From NCBI GenBank assembly GCA_029959085.1, contig JARWIR010000013.1, positions 10,975,186 to 11,039,185 on the forward strand: DNA of 64,000 nt. The letters run 5' to 3'. Below, piece by piece: positions 23,958-35,119 of this stretch. This DNA comes from Nemophila menziesii. Taxonomy: Eukaryota > Streptophyta > Magnoliopsida > Boraginales > Hydrophyllaceae. The translations under genes were made by a program, and so were the position numbers. The notes beneath the pieces were generated by a model. The model was not told the DNA's origin, did no database searches, and saw only the letters and a program-made list of their open reading frames with translations. Numbering within the stretch: the first letter of the stretch is position 1; every line of letters begins with the position of its first letter.

Positions 23958-24395
23958 ATGGAGAGGGAAGCAACCATGGAAAGCTCGTTACAGATCCGTG
24001 AGTTCCAGCTGCTGCACCACCACGGCGAGAGAGCTCGAGGCTTCAAGCACCGTTCAAGCTTCACCATTGTTCAAGCGTCACCATCGTTCAAGCTTCACCA
24101 CCGATTTCTGCTTCCTAGGGTTCCGCCATGGCTGCTAGGGTTCGGGATCTGTTCGAAGCTTCAAGCACAGTTCAAGCTTCACCACCGATTTGCAGCAATG
24201 AAGTCGTTCGAAGCCATGGCTGCTCACTGCGAGATCTGTTCGAACCTCCACCATAGCACCGCTCCTTCAAGCTCGGCTGAGACCAAGGCAGCACCACCGA
24301 AGCTTGCTGCAACTTCAGCTACCGCAGATCGAAGGAGTCATGGAGCTTCCCTCTTTAGCATCTCGTCGATGAGATTTTGCCGGCGATTAGTTTAG
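23958..24395 (+). CDS. Open frame inside the Mutator-type element, unknown product
   Basis: A 145-aa frame of unrecognised origin. It is rich in Ala, Ser, His, Phe and Arg, has a partly repetitive middle (FKLHHRF occurs twice, with related FKH copies) and shows no membrane segment or known motif. A second Met, six codons in (MESSLQIREF), is an equally good start. The upstream C/T-rich leader contains a duplicated phrase (CTCCTTCTTCTCACGCATGG, twice). Codon use is more GC-rich than the surrounding LTR. It may be a captured host exon, or chance coding in repeat-derived DNA. Confidence 0.3.
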   Translation: MEREATMESSLQIREFQLLHHHGERARGFKHRSSFTIVQASPSFKLHHRFLLPRVPPWLLGFGICSKLQAQFKLHHRFAAMKSFEAMAAHCEICSNLHHSTAPSSSAETKAAPPKLAATSATADRRSHGASLFSISSMRFCRRLV

Positions 24396-24589
24396 TTTTT
24401 TTTTCTTTTCTCGCGTACTGTGTACGCTGTATTTTAGTTTTTTTTTTCTTTTTCCAGATCTGGTCAAACTTGTAATTAGTTTAGTTTTTTTTTATCAATT
24501 GTAAATGGTTCAAATTTTGAATAGAAATGTTATTAAATAGATACACATGATTTTTATTGAGTATTTACTTAATTTCAAAGAGTACTCTT

Positions 24590-24800
24590 AATATTTTATA
24601 GAGTACTCTCTCTATTTCATAGAGTACTCTCTCTATTTTATAGAGTACTCCGACTATTTTTATAGAGTATTCGTTAAAATTGTTGGAGTATTCTTTTAAT
24701 TCTCGGAGTACTCTCTCTATTTCATAGAGTATCGGAAAAAACTGAGAGTACTCTCTCTATTTCATAGAGTACTCTCAGTTTTTTCCGATACTCTATGTTT
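24590..24800. repeat. GAGTACTCT repeat cluster ending in a perfect palindrome
   Basis: Repeats built on the self-complementary word AGAGTACTCT with CTCTATTTCATAG spacers. The right end, 24723-24797, is a perfect inverted repeat. The 30-bp arm starting CATAGAGTATCGGAAAAAAC (24723-24752) is mirrored at 24768-24797, around a 15-bp loop. Confidence 0.9.
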
Positions 24801-24821
24801 TTCCGGGTGACTGGTGGCCTG

Positions 24822-24930
24822 AGGTCCGTGGTCGGAGATCGGTGGTCGGTGGACGGTGGTCGGTGGGTCGGTGGTCGGAGGTCGGTGGTAGGTGGTGGGA
24901 AGTTGGAGGTAGGTGGGTAGTGGTAGGTAG
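24822..24930. repeat. GGTCGGTGGT low-complexity repeat
   Basis: G/T-rich short repeats of the type CGGTGGT, GGTGGACGG and GGTAGGTGG. Open on both strands as low-complexity peptide, which is a composition effect. Confidence 0.85.
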
Positions 24931-25218
24931 AGGAGAGAGAAATAGTGACATCACATTTTTTTGTCTTTTAGTGATAGTAAGGGTAGGAAAGACTATTGTA
25001 AAAAATGAGGTCCCTAAGAATAACAACTTTCAAGACACTACTCTATAGAGAAGAAATAGTGTTCTAAGACCCTATATATAATTCACCCAAAAAGAAATCA
25101 TTAAATCAAGTAGCTGCTGAAATTACATCTTGGAAAATGAACAAAAAACTCACTTTTCTAATGTGTAGAAATTTTTTGTTAGTTCTTTCTTGAATCCTTT
25201 TGGGGCGTTACAAATAAG

Positions 25219-25230
25219 TGGTATCAGAGC
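25219..25230 (+). other. Primer-binding site
   Basis: TGGTATCAGAGC, the complement of the 3' end of initiator methionine tRNA. This is the usual primer site of plant Ty3/gypsy and Ty1/copia elements. It lies 6 bp after the 5' LTR. Confidence 0.93.
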
Positions 25231-25524
25231 TTAGAAGCCAGGATAGGTTCCTCGGTTTGTGGGAATTACATAGGGTATTTTGGAGAGATATGTAAATATA
25301 ACTTGTTATTTTACTCAACCCAATTAGCTGATTGATGTTGTACAATTTCTTATTTGTTATAGATAATTCAATTTCTTAATTTTTTATCTAATGAACGTGA
25401 GTATTGTATATCCTTTATCATGATATAAAAACTTTTAGAATACACATGTATTTCAGAAATTGCTAATTAGTAATAGAGTATATACATAAGACTTATATGT
25501 GAACATTAATATATCGTTCTTTAG

Positions 25525-26948
25525 ATGTCAGAACTTGTTTGTAGACCAAGGGGTAGACCCCACAGAAATGCATCTCAGTAGGAAGCACGTGAAGTAGAAC
25601 CACCACCTATTGTAGAGCACGTGCTAGATCGTGTTGCAGATGCCATGAATTGAATGTCTCGAGTATTAGAAAGCCAAACAAGAGATGTTCCAAGTAGTAT
25701 TGAGGATAATAATCATCAAGGTCAAAGAAATAGAGACAAAAATATGTTAGAACGCTTTTTGAAATATAGGCCGCCAAGATTTAAAGGGGAACTTGATGAC
25801 GAGAAGGCTGAGGCTTGGCTTGAAGAAATCAAAAATATTTATAATACCTTGAACTATACAGATGATAAGAAAATTGTATTTGTTGTTTTTGTGTTAGAAG
25901 ATGCTGCATGACAATGGTAGAGGACAGTAAAACTGAGATGGGACAGAGACAATACTCAACTTACTTGGGCTAACTTTGTGCTCGAATTCAAGGATAAATA
26001 CATTCCTCTAATTGTTTAAGAAAGGCGTGAAGAGGAATTTATCTCCCTCCAACATCGCATGAGAGTAGCGCAATATGGAACCCATTTTAATAAGTTATCA
26101 CAGTGTGCTATGGAAATGGTCCTGACCGAAGGAAAAAGGATCAGGAGATTCATTAAAGGTTTGCGATCAGACATTCAAGATATTATAGCATCACTTCACT
26201 TTACTACCTATGCTGAAGCAATTGAGGTAGCGTCTCGAGTCGAACGCAGAAAGGAAGAATCAGAAAAAGATTTGGGTAAACAGAGTAACAAGAGGTCGTA
26301 TTCATCACAATGGCAACCCAAACCAGATCGTTACAAGACGAATGTTCCAAGAGGGAACCAGAATAGTACCTCAACTTTTGGTAATCAGGCATCAACCAAG
26401 AGTAATCAGAATCAACAAGATATGAAGTGCTCCTATTGTAATCGACGTGGACATTTGGAGGTTAATTGTTGGAGAAAGACGGGAAAATGTACTGGATGTG
26501 GTAGCGAGAGCCATCAGGCAAGAGAATGCCCCAGATTCAGATCCCAGGATACCCAAACCACGAATCAGGTACCTCAAGGAAAATCAATGCCAAATCCCCC
26601 TACACAACGTACTCAAGCTTGGGTATATGGTTTGGATAAGAATGACTTAACTGAAGCAGCCACGGTTATCGAAGGTAATCTACTAATTCTTGACCATTTA
26701 GTTAACGTACTCATTGATCCTGGAGCATCTCATTCATTTATTAAACCACAATGTGTGCAAAATGCTAATAAGAAAGTTGATAAATTACCATATATTGTAG
26801 AAGTTAATACACCAATAGGTACTAATTATGTTATTGACTTAGTATGTAGAGCATGTGAGGTTAAAATTGGGGATCAAGAATTTCTAGTTAATCTCATTCT
26901 ACTGCCTATCCAAGATTATGAAGTTATTTTAGGGATGGAATGTCTTTA
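25525..26948 (+). pseudogene. Chromovirus gag and protease remnant
   Basis: Begins MSELVCRPRGRPHRN and has several internal stops, among them a TGA and a TAG close together near 25910. The capsid part (FLKYRPPRFKGELDDEKAEA...WLEEIKNIY) is recognisable. It is followed by two zinc knuckles, CSYCNRRGHLEVNC and CTGCGSESHQAREC, and the aspartic protease. The protease active site reads LIDPGASHSF, where D-S/T-G is expected, so Ser is replaced by Pro. The frame ends just after VILGMECL. Confidence 0.88.
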
Positions 26949-28891
26949 AAAAATCATGCATACGTTGATTGTTACTCAAAGAAAGTGAGACTTTGTGTCT
27001 CGGGAGGCCCGGTAGTCGAACTGATTGGGAATAAAGATTCGCCTCAAATTATTGTTATATCAGCAACTAAGGCATCAAGGCTAATTCAACAAGGTTGTAT
27101 GAGATATATTGCATATTTAATTAACAAGTCGTCAGATAAATTAAAAATAGAGGAAATTCAGATCGTTAGCCAATTTCAAGATGTATTTCCAGAAGAATTG
27201 AGTAATTTCCGCCTGAAAGAGAGATTGGTTTTATTATTGAGTTCCAACCAGGAACAACCCCAGTATCTAGAGCACCTTATCGAATGGATCCTACTGAACT
27301 TAGTGAGTTGAAATCGCAACTAATGGAGTTATTAGAAAAGGGTTTTATTCAGCCGAGTTCTTCTCCGTGGGAAGCACCAGTATTGTTCGTGAAGAAGAAG
27401 GATGGGACCTTGCGACTTTGTATCGATTATCGGGGATTGAACAAAGTGGCAATAAAGAATAAATATCCTTTGCCTCACATTGAAGAATTATGATCAACTA
27501 CAAGGAGCTCGAGTTTATTCTAAGTTTGATTTACGACAGGGATATCACCAACTACGGATTCGGAAGGAAGATGTTTCAAAAACTGCTTTTAGAACTCGAT
27601 ATGGACATTTCAAATTTATGGTTATGCCATTTGGGTTGACAAATGCTCCAGCTGCATTCATGGATTTGATGCATCGTATATTCCGGCCATATCTTGATCA
27701 ATTTGTTGTGATATTTATTGATGATATCCTTGTTTATTCGAAAAGCGAAGTGAACATCAACAATATTTACATCAAGTTTTGAAATTACTAAGACACCATC
27801 AACTATATGCAAAATTTAGTAAATGCGAATTTTGGCTAGACAAAGTATATTTCTTGGGTCATGTAATCTCACACCAAGGTATAATAGTGGATCCTACAAA
27901 AATAGACTCCATCTTGGCCTGGAAACAACCCGAGAATGTCACTGAAGTTCGTAGCTTCCTCAGATTAGCTGGATATTATCGTCGATTTGAGAAGGATTTT
28001 TCAAAGATAGCACAGTCTCTCACGAAACTCACTCAAAAGAATACAAGTTTTATTTTGGATGGTCAATGTGAAGATAGCTTTAAAGAATTGAAGATACGTT
28101 TGACTACAGCTCTGGTTCTTGCTTTGCCACAAGGAATGAAAATTTTGTGGTCTATAGTGACGCCATTAAAGGAAGGGGTGGGATGTGTACTGATGCAAAC
28201 TTATGAGCAAAACTACCCTACACATGACATGGAATTAGCTGCCATAGTGTTTGCTCTAAAGAAATGGAGGCACTACCTTTGTGGAAATACGTTTGAAATT
28301 TATACTGATCACAAGAGTTTGAAATACTTATTCTCGCAAAAAGAATTGAACATGAGGCAGAGGCGATGGATGGAACTTTTAAGTGATTATAATTGCACGA
28401 TCAACTATTTTCCTGGGAAGGCTAATGTTTTTGCAGATGCCTTAAGTCGAAAAGCAACTATTTCCAAACTAGTCGTCAAGGAATGGGAGTTACTTGAGGA
28501 AATAAGTTGTTGGAAACCTAAGCCGACTACAACTGGTATCTTATTTGCGAATTTACAAGTTCAGCCAACGATCTTATTTCAAATTCGAGAGGCCCAAGAA
28601 AGAGATCAGTTTATTCAAAAGATGAAAAACCATTCGGAAGAAGGAAAATTGGATTTTAAATGGGGAGCGGATGGGGTATTTTGGTTCAGAGATAGAATAT
28701 GTGTACACGATGATCCTAAGTTGAGAAGTGAGATTCTTGAGGAAGCACACAACACTATATATACCATCCACCCGGGGGGTAACAAAATGTACAGAGATTT
28801 AAAGAAAACGACCTGGTGGAATAATATGAAGAAAGAGATCGCAGAATTTGTGTCAAAGTGCCTTAATTGCCAACGGGTTAAAGCTGAGCAC

Positions 28892-30457
28892 TGGTGGGTC
28901 CTGGGGTGTTATAAAATTAAGTACTGAATGTGCACGTTTTTCCAAGTAATACTCCGATAAATCGGGTTTCGTTCTCAGGGATTGGACTGGTATGACTCAA
29001 GTGTTCAATAAATAAGTAGTAGTAATTGCAATTACAGAAAATAAAATATGAAAGATATTTGTTTTGTTTCGAGTTATTAAACTACTAGACTCAAAGAAAC
29101 AAATTACTGAAATAAATACGAAACGATTAAGACGCAAATATGAGCTATACTTGAGTCTCGCTAGGGAATCACCTAAACGTACGTAATTAATGCTTTCGTT
29201 AAGGGAAGAACTGATATTATTATATTATTCGGGACTCTACTATTTCCTAACTCCCGTCAGGGTAGACTTAGGAACTATCCTACAGTATTACGAACCCCGT
29301 CAAGGCGATTATAAGCTACGTTCATATGGTTAAGAGCTTTACCCAATTGGATACGCGGTTAGTCAAGCCCGTCAGGATCATTGACGAACACCATGCGTTT
29401 ATTATCTAGGTCATTAATTAACCCCGCCCCCCCCCCCCCCCCCCCCCCGTCAAGATGATCACCACCACTAGTGAATAGCCTAATTACTATGACCTATCTC
29501 CGATTAGCTAATTCATTGATAGTGAAATTAAAATAAAATAATAAGCAATATGAAATACCCAATTCAAATTAAACTAGAAACTAATCCCAAATTGAAATAC
29601 ATGAATTAAATAAATTAGGGTTCAACCCATTACGCGATTCTCAAGTAATTGAAGTTTAGCTCATAATTGAAATAAGAACAATAAGGAAATTAATAATATA
29701 CATGTTCCTAATAACATAAATAAAATAAGAACCTAGATAGAGGAATTGACTTGAGCTGTTGTTGGAGGAAAAGGATTCTCCAGTTCCTACTCTTGCTTTT
29801 GCCTCTTGACGCTCTCTCTAAGGATGATTTAATTTTAAGGTTTAATGAGAGGTACTGAATAATGAGGTCTAAAGGAGCTTATATAGTGCTCAAAATCGGA
29901 TTGGGGCTAATTAGGTTAAGAGCATTAGGTCAACTTATAAAAAAAACCAAGTCCATCTTCTTCTTTAATTCCCGTAACTGGTGCACAACCCTTAGTAAAA
30001 CGGATGTAACTTTTGCATATCAACTCCAAATGGTCTTATTCAACTTGGAGAATCTTCCTAACTCAATAAGGCATCAAACCATGTTTCACGGCCCAAGGCT
30101 GAATCCGCTCCTAAGTAGCCCAAAAACAGCAATTAGTAATAGCCTTCCAGATCTGCAACTCCTCTAGTCAAGTTCTTGGAAAGTCTTTTCTTGCCTTTAG
30201 CTTCTCCACTCGATCTAAGACTTTAATTCTCACTTCTCCTCCTTGTAGTGGTTCTCCATAGAATCATGAACCTACTAACTTTGCACTAAAAACAAACAAA
30301 TTAACGCACAAAAGCTCTAAAAATGCAAATAGTCTAATTCCAAGGGGAGAAAGTGCAATATGACTAAATAAGCATAAAAGTCTATCAAATAAGTCAAATA
30401 TTCACCTAAATGATGTCTCCTAAGGGCTAATATTTAGAACAAAATAGGGAGACATCA
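28892..30457 (-). mobile_element. Solo LTR, copy 2 (1566 bp), inside the integrase
   Basis: Same family as 2811-4333, inverted. Flanked by a perfect 5-bp duplication AGCAC (28887-28891 and 30458-30462). Removing the insert restores the integrase frame across ...KAEH and QLPSG. On the minus strand it starts TGATGTCTCC, folds on GGAGACATCA, and has a TATA-like box near 29886-29875. It contains a run of 22 C at 29427-29448. It is younger than the chromovirus it sits in. Confidence 0.88.
29427..29448. repeat. Poly(C) run of 22
   Basis: An uninterrupted C tract inside the solo LTR, missing from copies 1 and 3. Such tracts are prone to replication slippage and to sequencing error, so the length is uncertain. 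Confidence 0.9.
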
Positions 30458-31585
30458 AGCACCAACTTCCATCTGGATTGCTACAACCTTTACCAATACC
30501 TGAATAGAAGTGGGAACATATCACCATGGATTTTCTTACTGATTTGTCGAGGACTCCTCATGGATTTGATGCGATATGGGTGGTTGTGGATAGATTGACC
30601 AAATAAAGTAATTTTATACCGATTAATAAGCAAGATTCTCTCGAAAAATTAGCGGACAAATACATAATCAGCATTGTAAGGCTTCATGGGATACCTACAA
30701 CTATTGTATCAGATAGAGATCCTAGTTTCACATCTCGGTTTTGGAATCGATTACAAAAATCACTTGGCACCCGGTTAAATTTCAGCACAACGACACATCC
30801 TCAAACCGATGGGCAATCCGAAAGAACTATTCAGATTTTGGAAGATATGTTGCGAGCGTGTATACTAGATTTTGGAGGGAGTTGGGAAAAATATTTAACG
30901 TTCCCTGAATATGCTTACAACAACAGCTACCAATCAACCATTGGATGGATCCATATGAAGCACTATATGGTCGTATATGTCAATCTCCTTTGTACTAGGA
31001 TGGAGTTGGTGAAACAAAAATCATCGATCAGGAAATATTGCCAGAGTTTTTGAAAAGATAGAAAAACTGCACATCATTCAGAAAAAATGCTTACTGTAGA
31101 AAGTCGACAAAAATGTTATGCAGATAAATGTAGAAAGAATCTAGAGTTTTCAGCGGGGGATTTTGTGTTTTTAAAGATGTCTCCACGTTGGGGCGTCATA
31201 CGATATGGTAAAGGAGGAAAACTGAGTACGAGGTACGCTGGGCCATTTGAAATCACTGAAAGAATTAGAAAGGTAGCTTATCGTTTAGCCTTGCCACCTA
31301 ATCTCGCTAAAATAGATGATGTTTTCCATGTATCGGTGTTAAAGAAATATCATCTGGACCCGTCACACATATTGGATCCCTTAGTGAAAGTATGATGAGC
31401 AACCAATCCGAATATTAGATTACAAGGTACAAGAGTTACGCACGGAAAAAATCCCCTTAGTGAAAGTACTTTGGAGTCACCATGGATTTGAAGAAGCTAC
31501 TTGGAAACGACAGGATGAGATCCAAAGAGACTACCCTGAGCTAGTTCATTCAGAGGCAGGTAGAAATTTCGGGGCAAATTTTTTT

Positions 31586-31735
31586 TTAGGGAAGGGAAGA
31601 GTGTGAAACCTTAAATTTTGTTTGAGTGTTTTTATTTATTTATTATAAGCTATATAATTTTTTTAAAAAAAGAATAGGTAAATAAATTTTATTTATTATG
31701 TAAGTTAAATTAATTATTTATTAAGGTTAAAAAAC
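31586..31735 (+). repeat. Polypurine tract and truncated 3' LTR of the chromovirus
   Basis: The purine tract TTAGGGAAGGGAAGAG ends at 31601 and is followed by TGTGAAACC at 31602, the start of the 3' LTR. The next 130 bp or so match the start of the 5' LTR (the TTTTTATTTATTTATTATAAGC block). Then the match ends, so most of the 3' LTR is missing. Confidence 0.85.
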
Positions 31736-31763
31736 ATAACATCTAACTTGATAATTTAAGGCT

Positions 31764-31960
31764 AAAATATACTCCCTACGTCTCAAAAATAATGTCCACC
31801 TTACTAAAAATGGTGTCCCAAAAATAATATCCGCTTAGAATTTTAAGACACTTTATTAAAATATTTAAATTTATGTTTCCAATGAATATTTAAAATATCA
31901 AGACACTTTATTATGGGTATTTTAATAATGAGGATAATAATTGTGTTTTCTTAATTTGTA
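31764..31960. repeat. Stowaway-like MITE fragment
   Basis: Begins TACTCCCTACGTCTCAAAA, close to the usual Stowaway end CTCCCTCCGTCCC. It is AT-rich, with an AAGACACTTTATTA phrase repeated. The opposite inverted end was not found, so this is only a fragment, with approximate limits. Confidence 0.45.
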
Positions 31961-31976
31961 TGAAAAGAAAAGAGGA

Positions 31977-34957
31977 CCCTCCTTTTTCACAGCCTATCTC
32001 CATTTAACTCCATTTCAGTAACATCCTCAAAAATCCTTCAAAACCTTTTCTTTCTTTTTCTCCCTCGGTTCATTTATTACTACCCTCCAAAGTCTTCAAG
32101 ACTCCCTTAATCATTGGCATTTACTCCTCTAGTGCAATGAATATATATGCTATAAACCATCCTGCAGCAAAGAATGGTGTTACTCTATCATCTGAAAGTG
32201 CACAATACTAAAAATTGCTAAACCTACTAATATTAAACACTATAGACCAATTAGTTGCTCAAATTTTATTTATAAAATTATTGCAAGAATTTTGGTTAAT
32301 AGATTACAACCTCACATGACCTCCCTGGTAGGAGAGAACCAAAGTGCTTTCATCCCTGATAGAATGATACAGGAAAATACGATGATTGCACATGAATTAA
32401 TTACCCATATCAAAAGAAGGAAAAAAACCAAAAAATATATGGTTGCGGTGAAAGCTGATATTAAAAAAGCATATGAATACATTGAATGAGACTTCTTACA
32501 AGATCTCCTAATTAAAATAGGTTTCAATCAAGATTGGGTTAGGAAACTAATGATTTGTATCACAACTGTAACCTACTCAATCCTAATTAATGGGGACATC
32601 CACCAAATTAAAAAACCCACCAGAGGAATTAGACAAGGTGATCCTCTATCACCCTTAATCTTCTGTCTAATCTCACAAACTCTAAACGACTTGATTAGAG
32701 ATAAAAAAGAGAATAACATTCTCAATGGAATTAAAATTGGAAATAGCTGCCCAGATATTACTCACCTACTCTTTGCATATGATAGCCTCTTTTTCTTAAA
32801 TGCTAATAATATTGAAATACAATCATTTAATGATATTATAAATAAATATAAAAATGCCACTGGATTATGCCTTAACCTAAATAAATGTGGGGTTATCTTT
32901 AGCCCTAACACTCCTACTTTCATCCAAAAAGTAATGGCTAAAAGTTTAAATATGAAAAGAACTAATAACCTAGGAAACTACTTAGGTTTGCCAACTGAAT
33001 GGAGTAGATCAAAATCTAAAGACCTTCAATTTCTAATTGATAGGATCCTACAAAAATTTGAAAATTGGAAAACACTCTTACTATCTGAAGGAGGAAAAGA
33101 AGTTTTGATTAAAGCAATCATTCAAAGTTTACCAAATTACATTATGTCAAATTTTATAATTCCTAAGAATATAATTAATACAATCCACTCCATTATTGCC
33201 AAATTTTGGTGGGGAGATAAAGGTAAAAAAAGAATACACTAGGCAAGTTAGGAACAACTTACTATTTCTAAATTCGAGGGTGGTTTAGGATTTAGAGATC
33301 TACACCTTATGAATAAAGCTTTGCTTGGAAAAGCTTGGAACCTTATTAATAAAAAAGAATCCCTACTTCATAGACTTCTCAAAGGAAAATATTTCAAAAA
33401 CAGTTCTTTTCTTGAAGCTAAAATTGGAAGCTCACCATCTTGGGGATGGAAAAGCATACTTATAGGTAGAGATACTTTCAAAAATAACATAAAATGGAAA
33501 CTAGGTAATGGTCATAACATTAATATTAATGATCATAATTGGATTTGTAATGAAAAAAGTCTAATTAAGCCTACAAACTCAAACCTAATATGGGTTAAAC
33601 AACTTATTAAAAATGACAAATCCTGGGATATAGACTTGCTTAGCAAAATTTATCCTAAGGATATCAAGGAAAAAATAGAAAAAATGATAATACCTAAGAT
33701 CTTTTGTAAAGATCAAAATTAGTATTGACGTAGGAATGGTACTTATACAGTCAAAGAAGCCTATCATAGAATGAAAGAAGATGATAGGATCATACAAATG
33801 TCTAAAAATAAAAATAAACCTTCAACATCAACTGAGAGGGATAAAAATATCTGGAAATTAATTTGGAAAATGGAATCCCCGCCAAAAATTAGGAATTTCA
33901 TGTGGAGAGCAGTTAAAAATCTTCTATCCACTGAAGAAAACCTTTTTAACAGAAAATGTAGGGCCAACAACATTTGTAAAATTTGTGATAATAATATTGA
34001 AACAGTAGAAAATATGCTTTTTAGATGCCCATGGTCTAAAAGTGTATGGTTTACTAGTCCTTTTAATCTTAAAACAGATAATGACTTAACTCTTAAACTA
34101 GACCAGTGGTTATTAAGTCAAGTAAAAAACATTGAATTTTTTTTAACAATAATGATAGAATCTTAGAATTTATATGCATGATTATGTGGCATATCTGGAA
34201 AGATAGAAATAATTTTATCTTTAATGGCAAAAAATGTGACCCTTTACTCACAATTAACAAAGCTATTGAAGCTTGGAAAGAATATTATAAAATTTCAAAT
34301 CCCAATGACTTCAATTTCCTTGATATTGAAGGAAGGAATAACAACATTTTTAACCCTAATAACATAAATAGGGATAATACTATACAGAATAGTAAATTTA
34401 AAGATAAGTGGAAAAAACCGCCACCTAATAAATTTAAAATTAACTGTGATGCGGCCTTTTCAGATAAAGGAGCTGCAATTGCTTGTATCTTAAGAAACTC
34501 TAATGGTGAATTTATAACGGGTAATAGTTGGAAAATTGGAGCAGATTCGGTGTTAGAGGCAGAGGCCATGGGCATTTTGAAAGCTACGGAGTTGGTTTCA
34601 AATTATCCTTTTGGTAGTGTTATAATTGAGAATGACTCGGCTACTATTATGAAACCACTTGCATCCGAACGTCCTGTTTTGAGTCATTCGATTAGAAATG
34701 TTATTTGTAATATCTATTTTTTTGCTGAACAATCTTCCCCTTCCTTTTCTTTTAATACTAGGGGTAGAAACAGGACAGCCGACTGGGTTGCCAAACAGGA
34801 GCTTCTAAGCACTTTGTTTGGTAACTGGAATACTTGTATCCCGACCCAGTTAGCTACTATGATTTGTAATGAAGCCGATCCCTCTGGGGTAGGCTAACCT
34901 TTGTAACCGTTTCTTATTTATCTATAATATTATGATTTCGAAAAAAAAAAAAAAAAA
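31977..34957 (+). mobile_element. LINE (internally deleted) just upstream of serpin S3
   Basis: The element starts with a C/T-rich 5' leader (CCCTCCTTTTTCACAGCC...) and jumps, near 32210, straight into the reverse transcriptase, so ORF1 and the endonuclease are gone. It ends in an A run (34941-34960). The word AAAAGAGGA flanks it on both sides (ending at 31976 and at 34966), a probable target-site duplication. The undisturbed sequence is visible upstream of S2 (AAAAGCGGATATT at about 19373). The A tail ends about 115 bp before the S3 TATA box. Confidence 0.85.
32210..34900 (+). pseudogene. LINE ORF2 remnant: reverse transcriptase, zinc region, RNase H
   Basis: Reverse transcriptase blocks HYRPISCSNFIYKII, VKADIKKAYE, GIRQGDPLSPLIFCL and an active site FAYDS instead of YADD. 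Then comes the LSEGGKEVLIKAI thumb block, the zinc-binding region (PPKIRNFMWRAV, then CKICDNNIETVENMLFRC) at about 33870-34040, and an RNase H domain (INCDAAFSDKGAAIACILR, then EAEAMGILKA) at about 34435-34800. At least five stops fall where Trp is expected (32487 TGA; 33240 and 33249 TAG; 33720 TAG; 33726 TGA), all explained by G to A changes. Confidence 0.87.
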
Positions 34958-34966
34958 AAAAGAGGA

Positions 34967-35119
34967 TATTATTTTTGGGATTTCTCATTATTCCTTAACG
35001 TTTTCTCAACTTGAAATGTCAACTTATATCATCTATAATACACGTGCGTCGTGCAGGCAAGTTATCGCAAAACTATATATAGCGTCGTGCACGCAAAGAG
35101 CTTCACCTCCTCTTCAACA
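34967..35119 (+). promoter_or_regulatory. Promoter and leader of serpin S3
   Basis: TATA box at 35074-35081 with CGTCGTGCA.GCA on both sides. The downstream copy reads CACGCA, where S1, S2 and S4 have the RY core CATGCA, so the RY core is lost by one base. Only about 150 bp of S2-like promoter remain before the LINE tail. Confidence 0.6.

Larger units (their letters stand above)
23615..25088. mobile_element. Mutator-type non-autonomous element (Pack-MULE-like), 1474 bp
   Basis: Flanked by a perfect 9-bp direct repeat AAAAAGAAA (23606-23614 and 25089-25097), the duplication length of Mutator elements. The ends are imperfect inverted repeats sharing TAGGGTCTT, with many transition differences outside that core. 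Inside is a segment richer in G and C than its neighbours, with a TATA-like box near 23770, a C/T-rich leader and a 145-aa open frame (23958-24395). No transposase is present. A non-autonomous MULE with a GC-richer coding-like interior is how Pack-MULEs (MULEs carrying host gene pieces) look, but I did not recognise the source gene. Confidence 0.72.
26940..31600 (+). pseudogene. Chromovirus pol remnant, split by a solo LTR
   Basis: Reverse transcriptase at 27284-27770, with [23 protein letters not shown] and the active-site FIDDILVYS. RNase H follows at about 28100-28480, including [10 protein letters not shown]. The integrase has its zinc domain up to [11 protein letters not shown] at 28890, is cut by the LTR, and resumes at 30462 with MDFLTD, VSDRDPSF and HPQTDGQSERT, which supply the D, D and E. 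Next comes FEITERI...ALPPNL, and a chromodomain at about 31390-31560 (PLVKVLWSHHGFEEATW). Stops and frame changes occur throughout. The GAG-POL order and chromodomain set it apart from the Tat and Athila branches. Confidence 0.88.

Noticed and set aside
24793..25048. Pro/Thr- and Gly/Trp-rich frames on opposite strands
   Set aside because: Low-complexity CGGTGGT repeat read in two directions.
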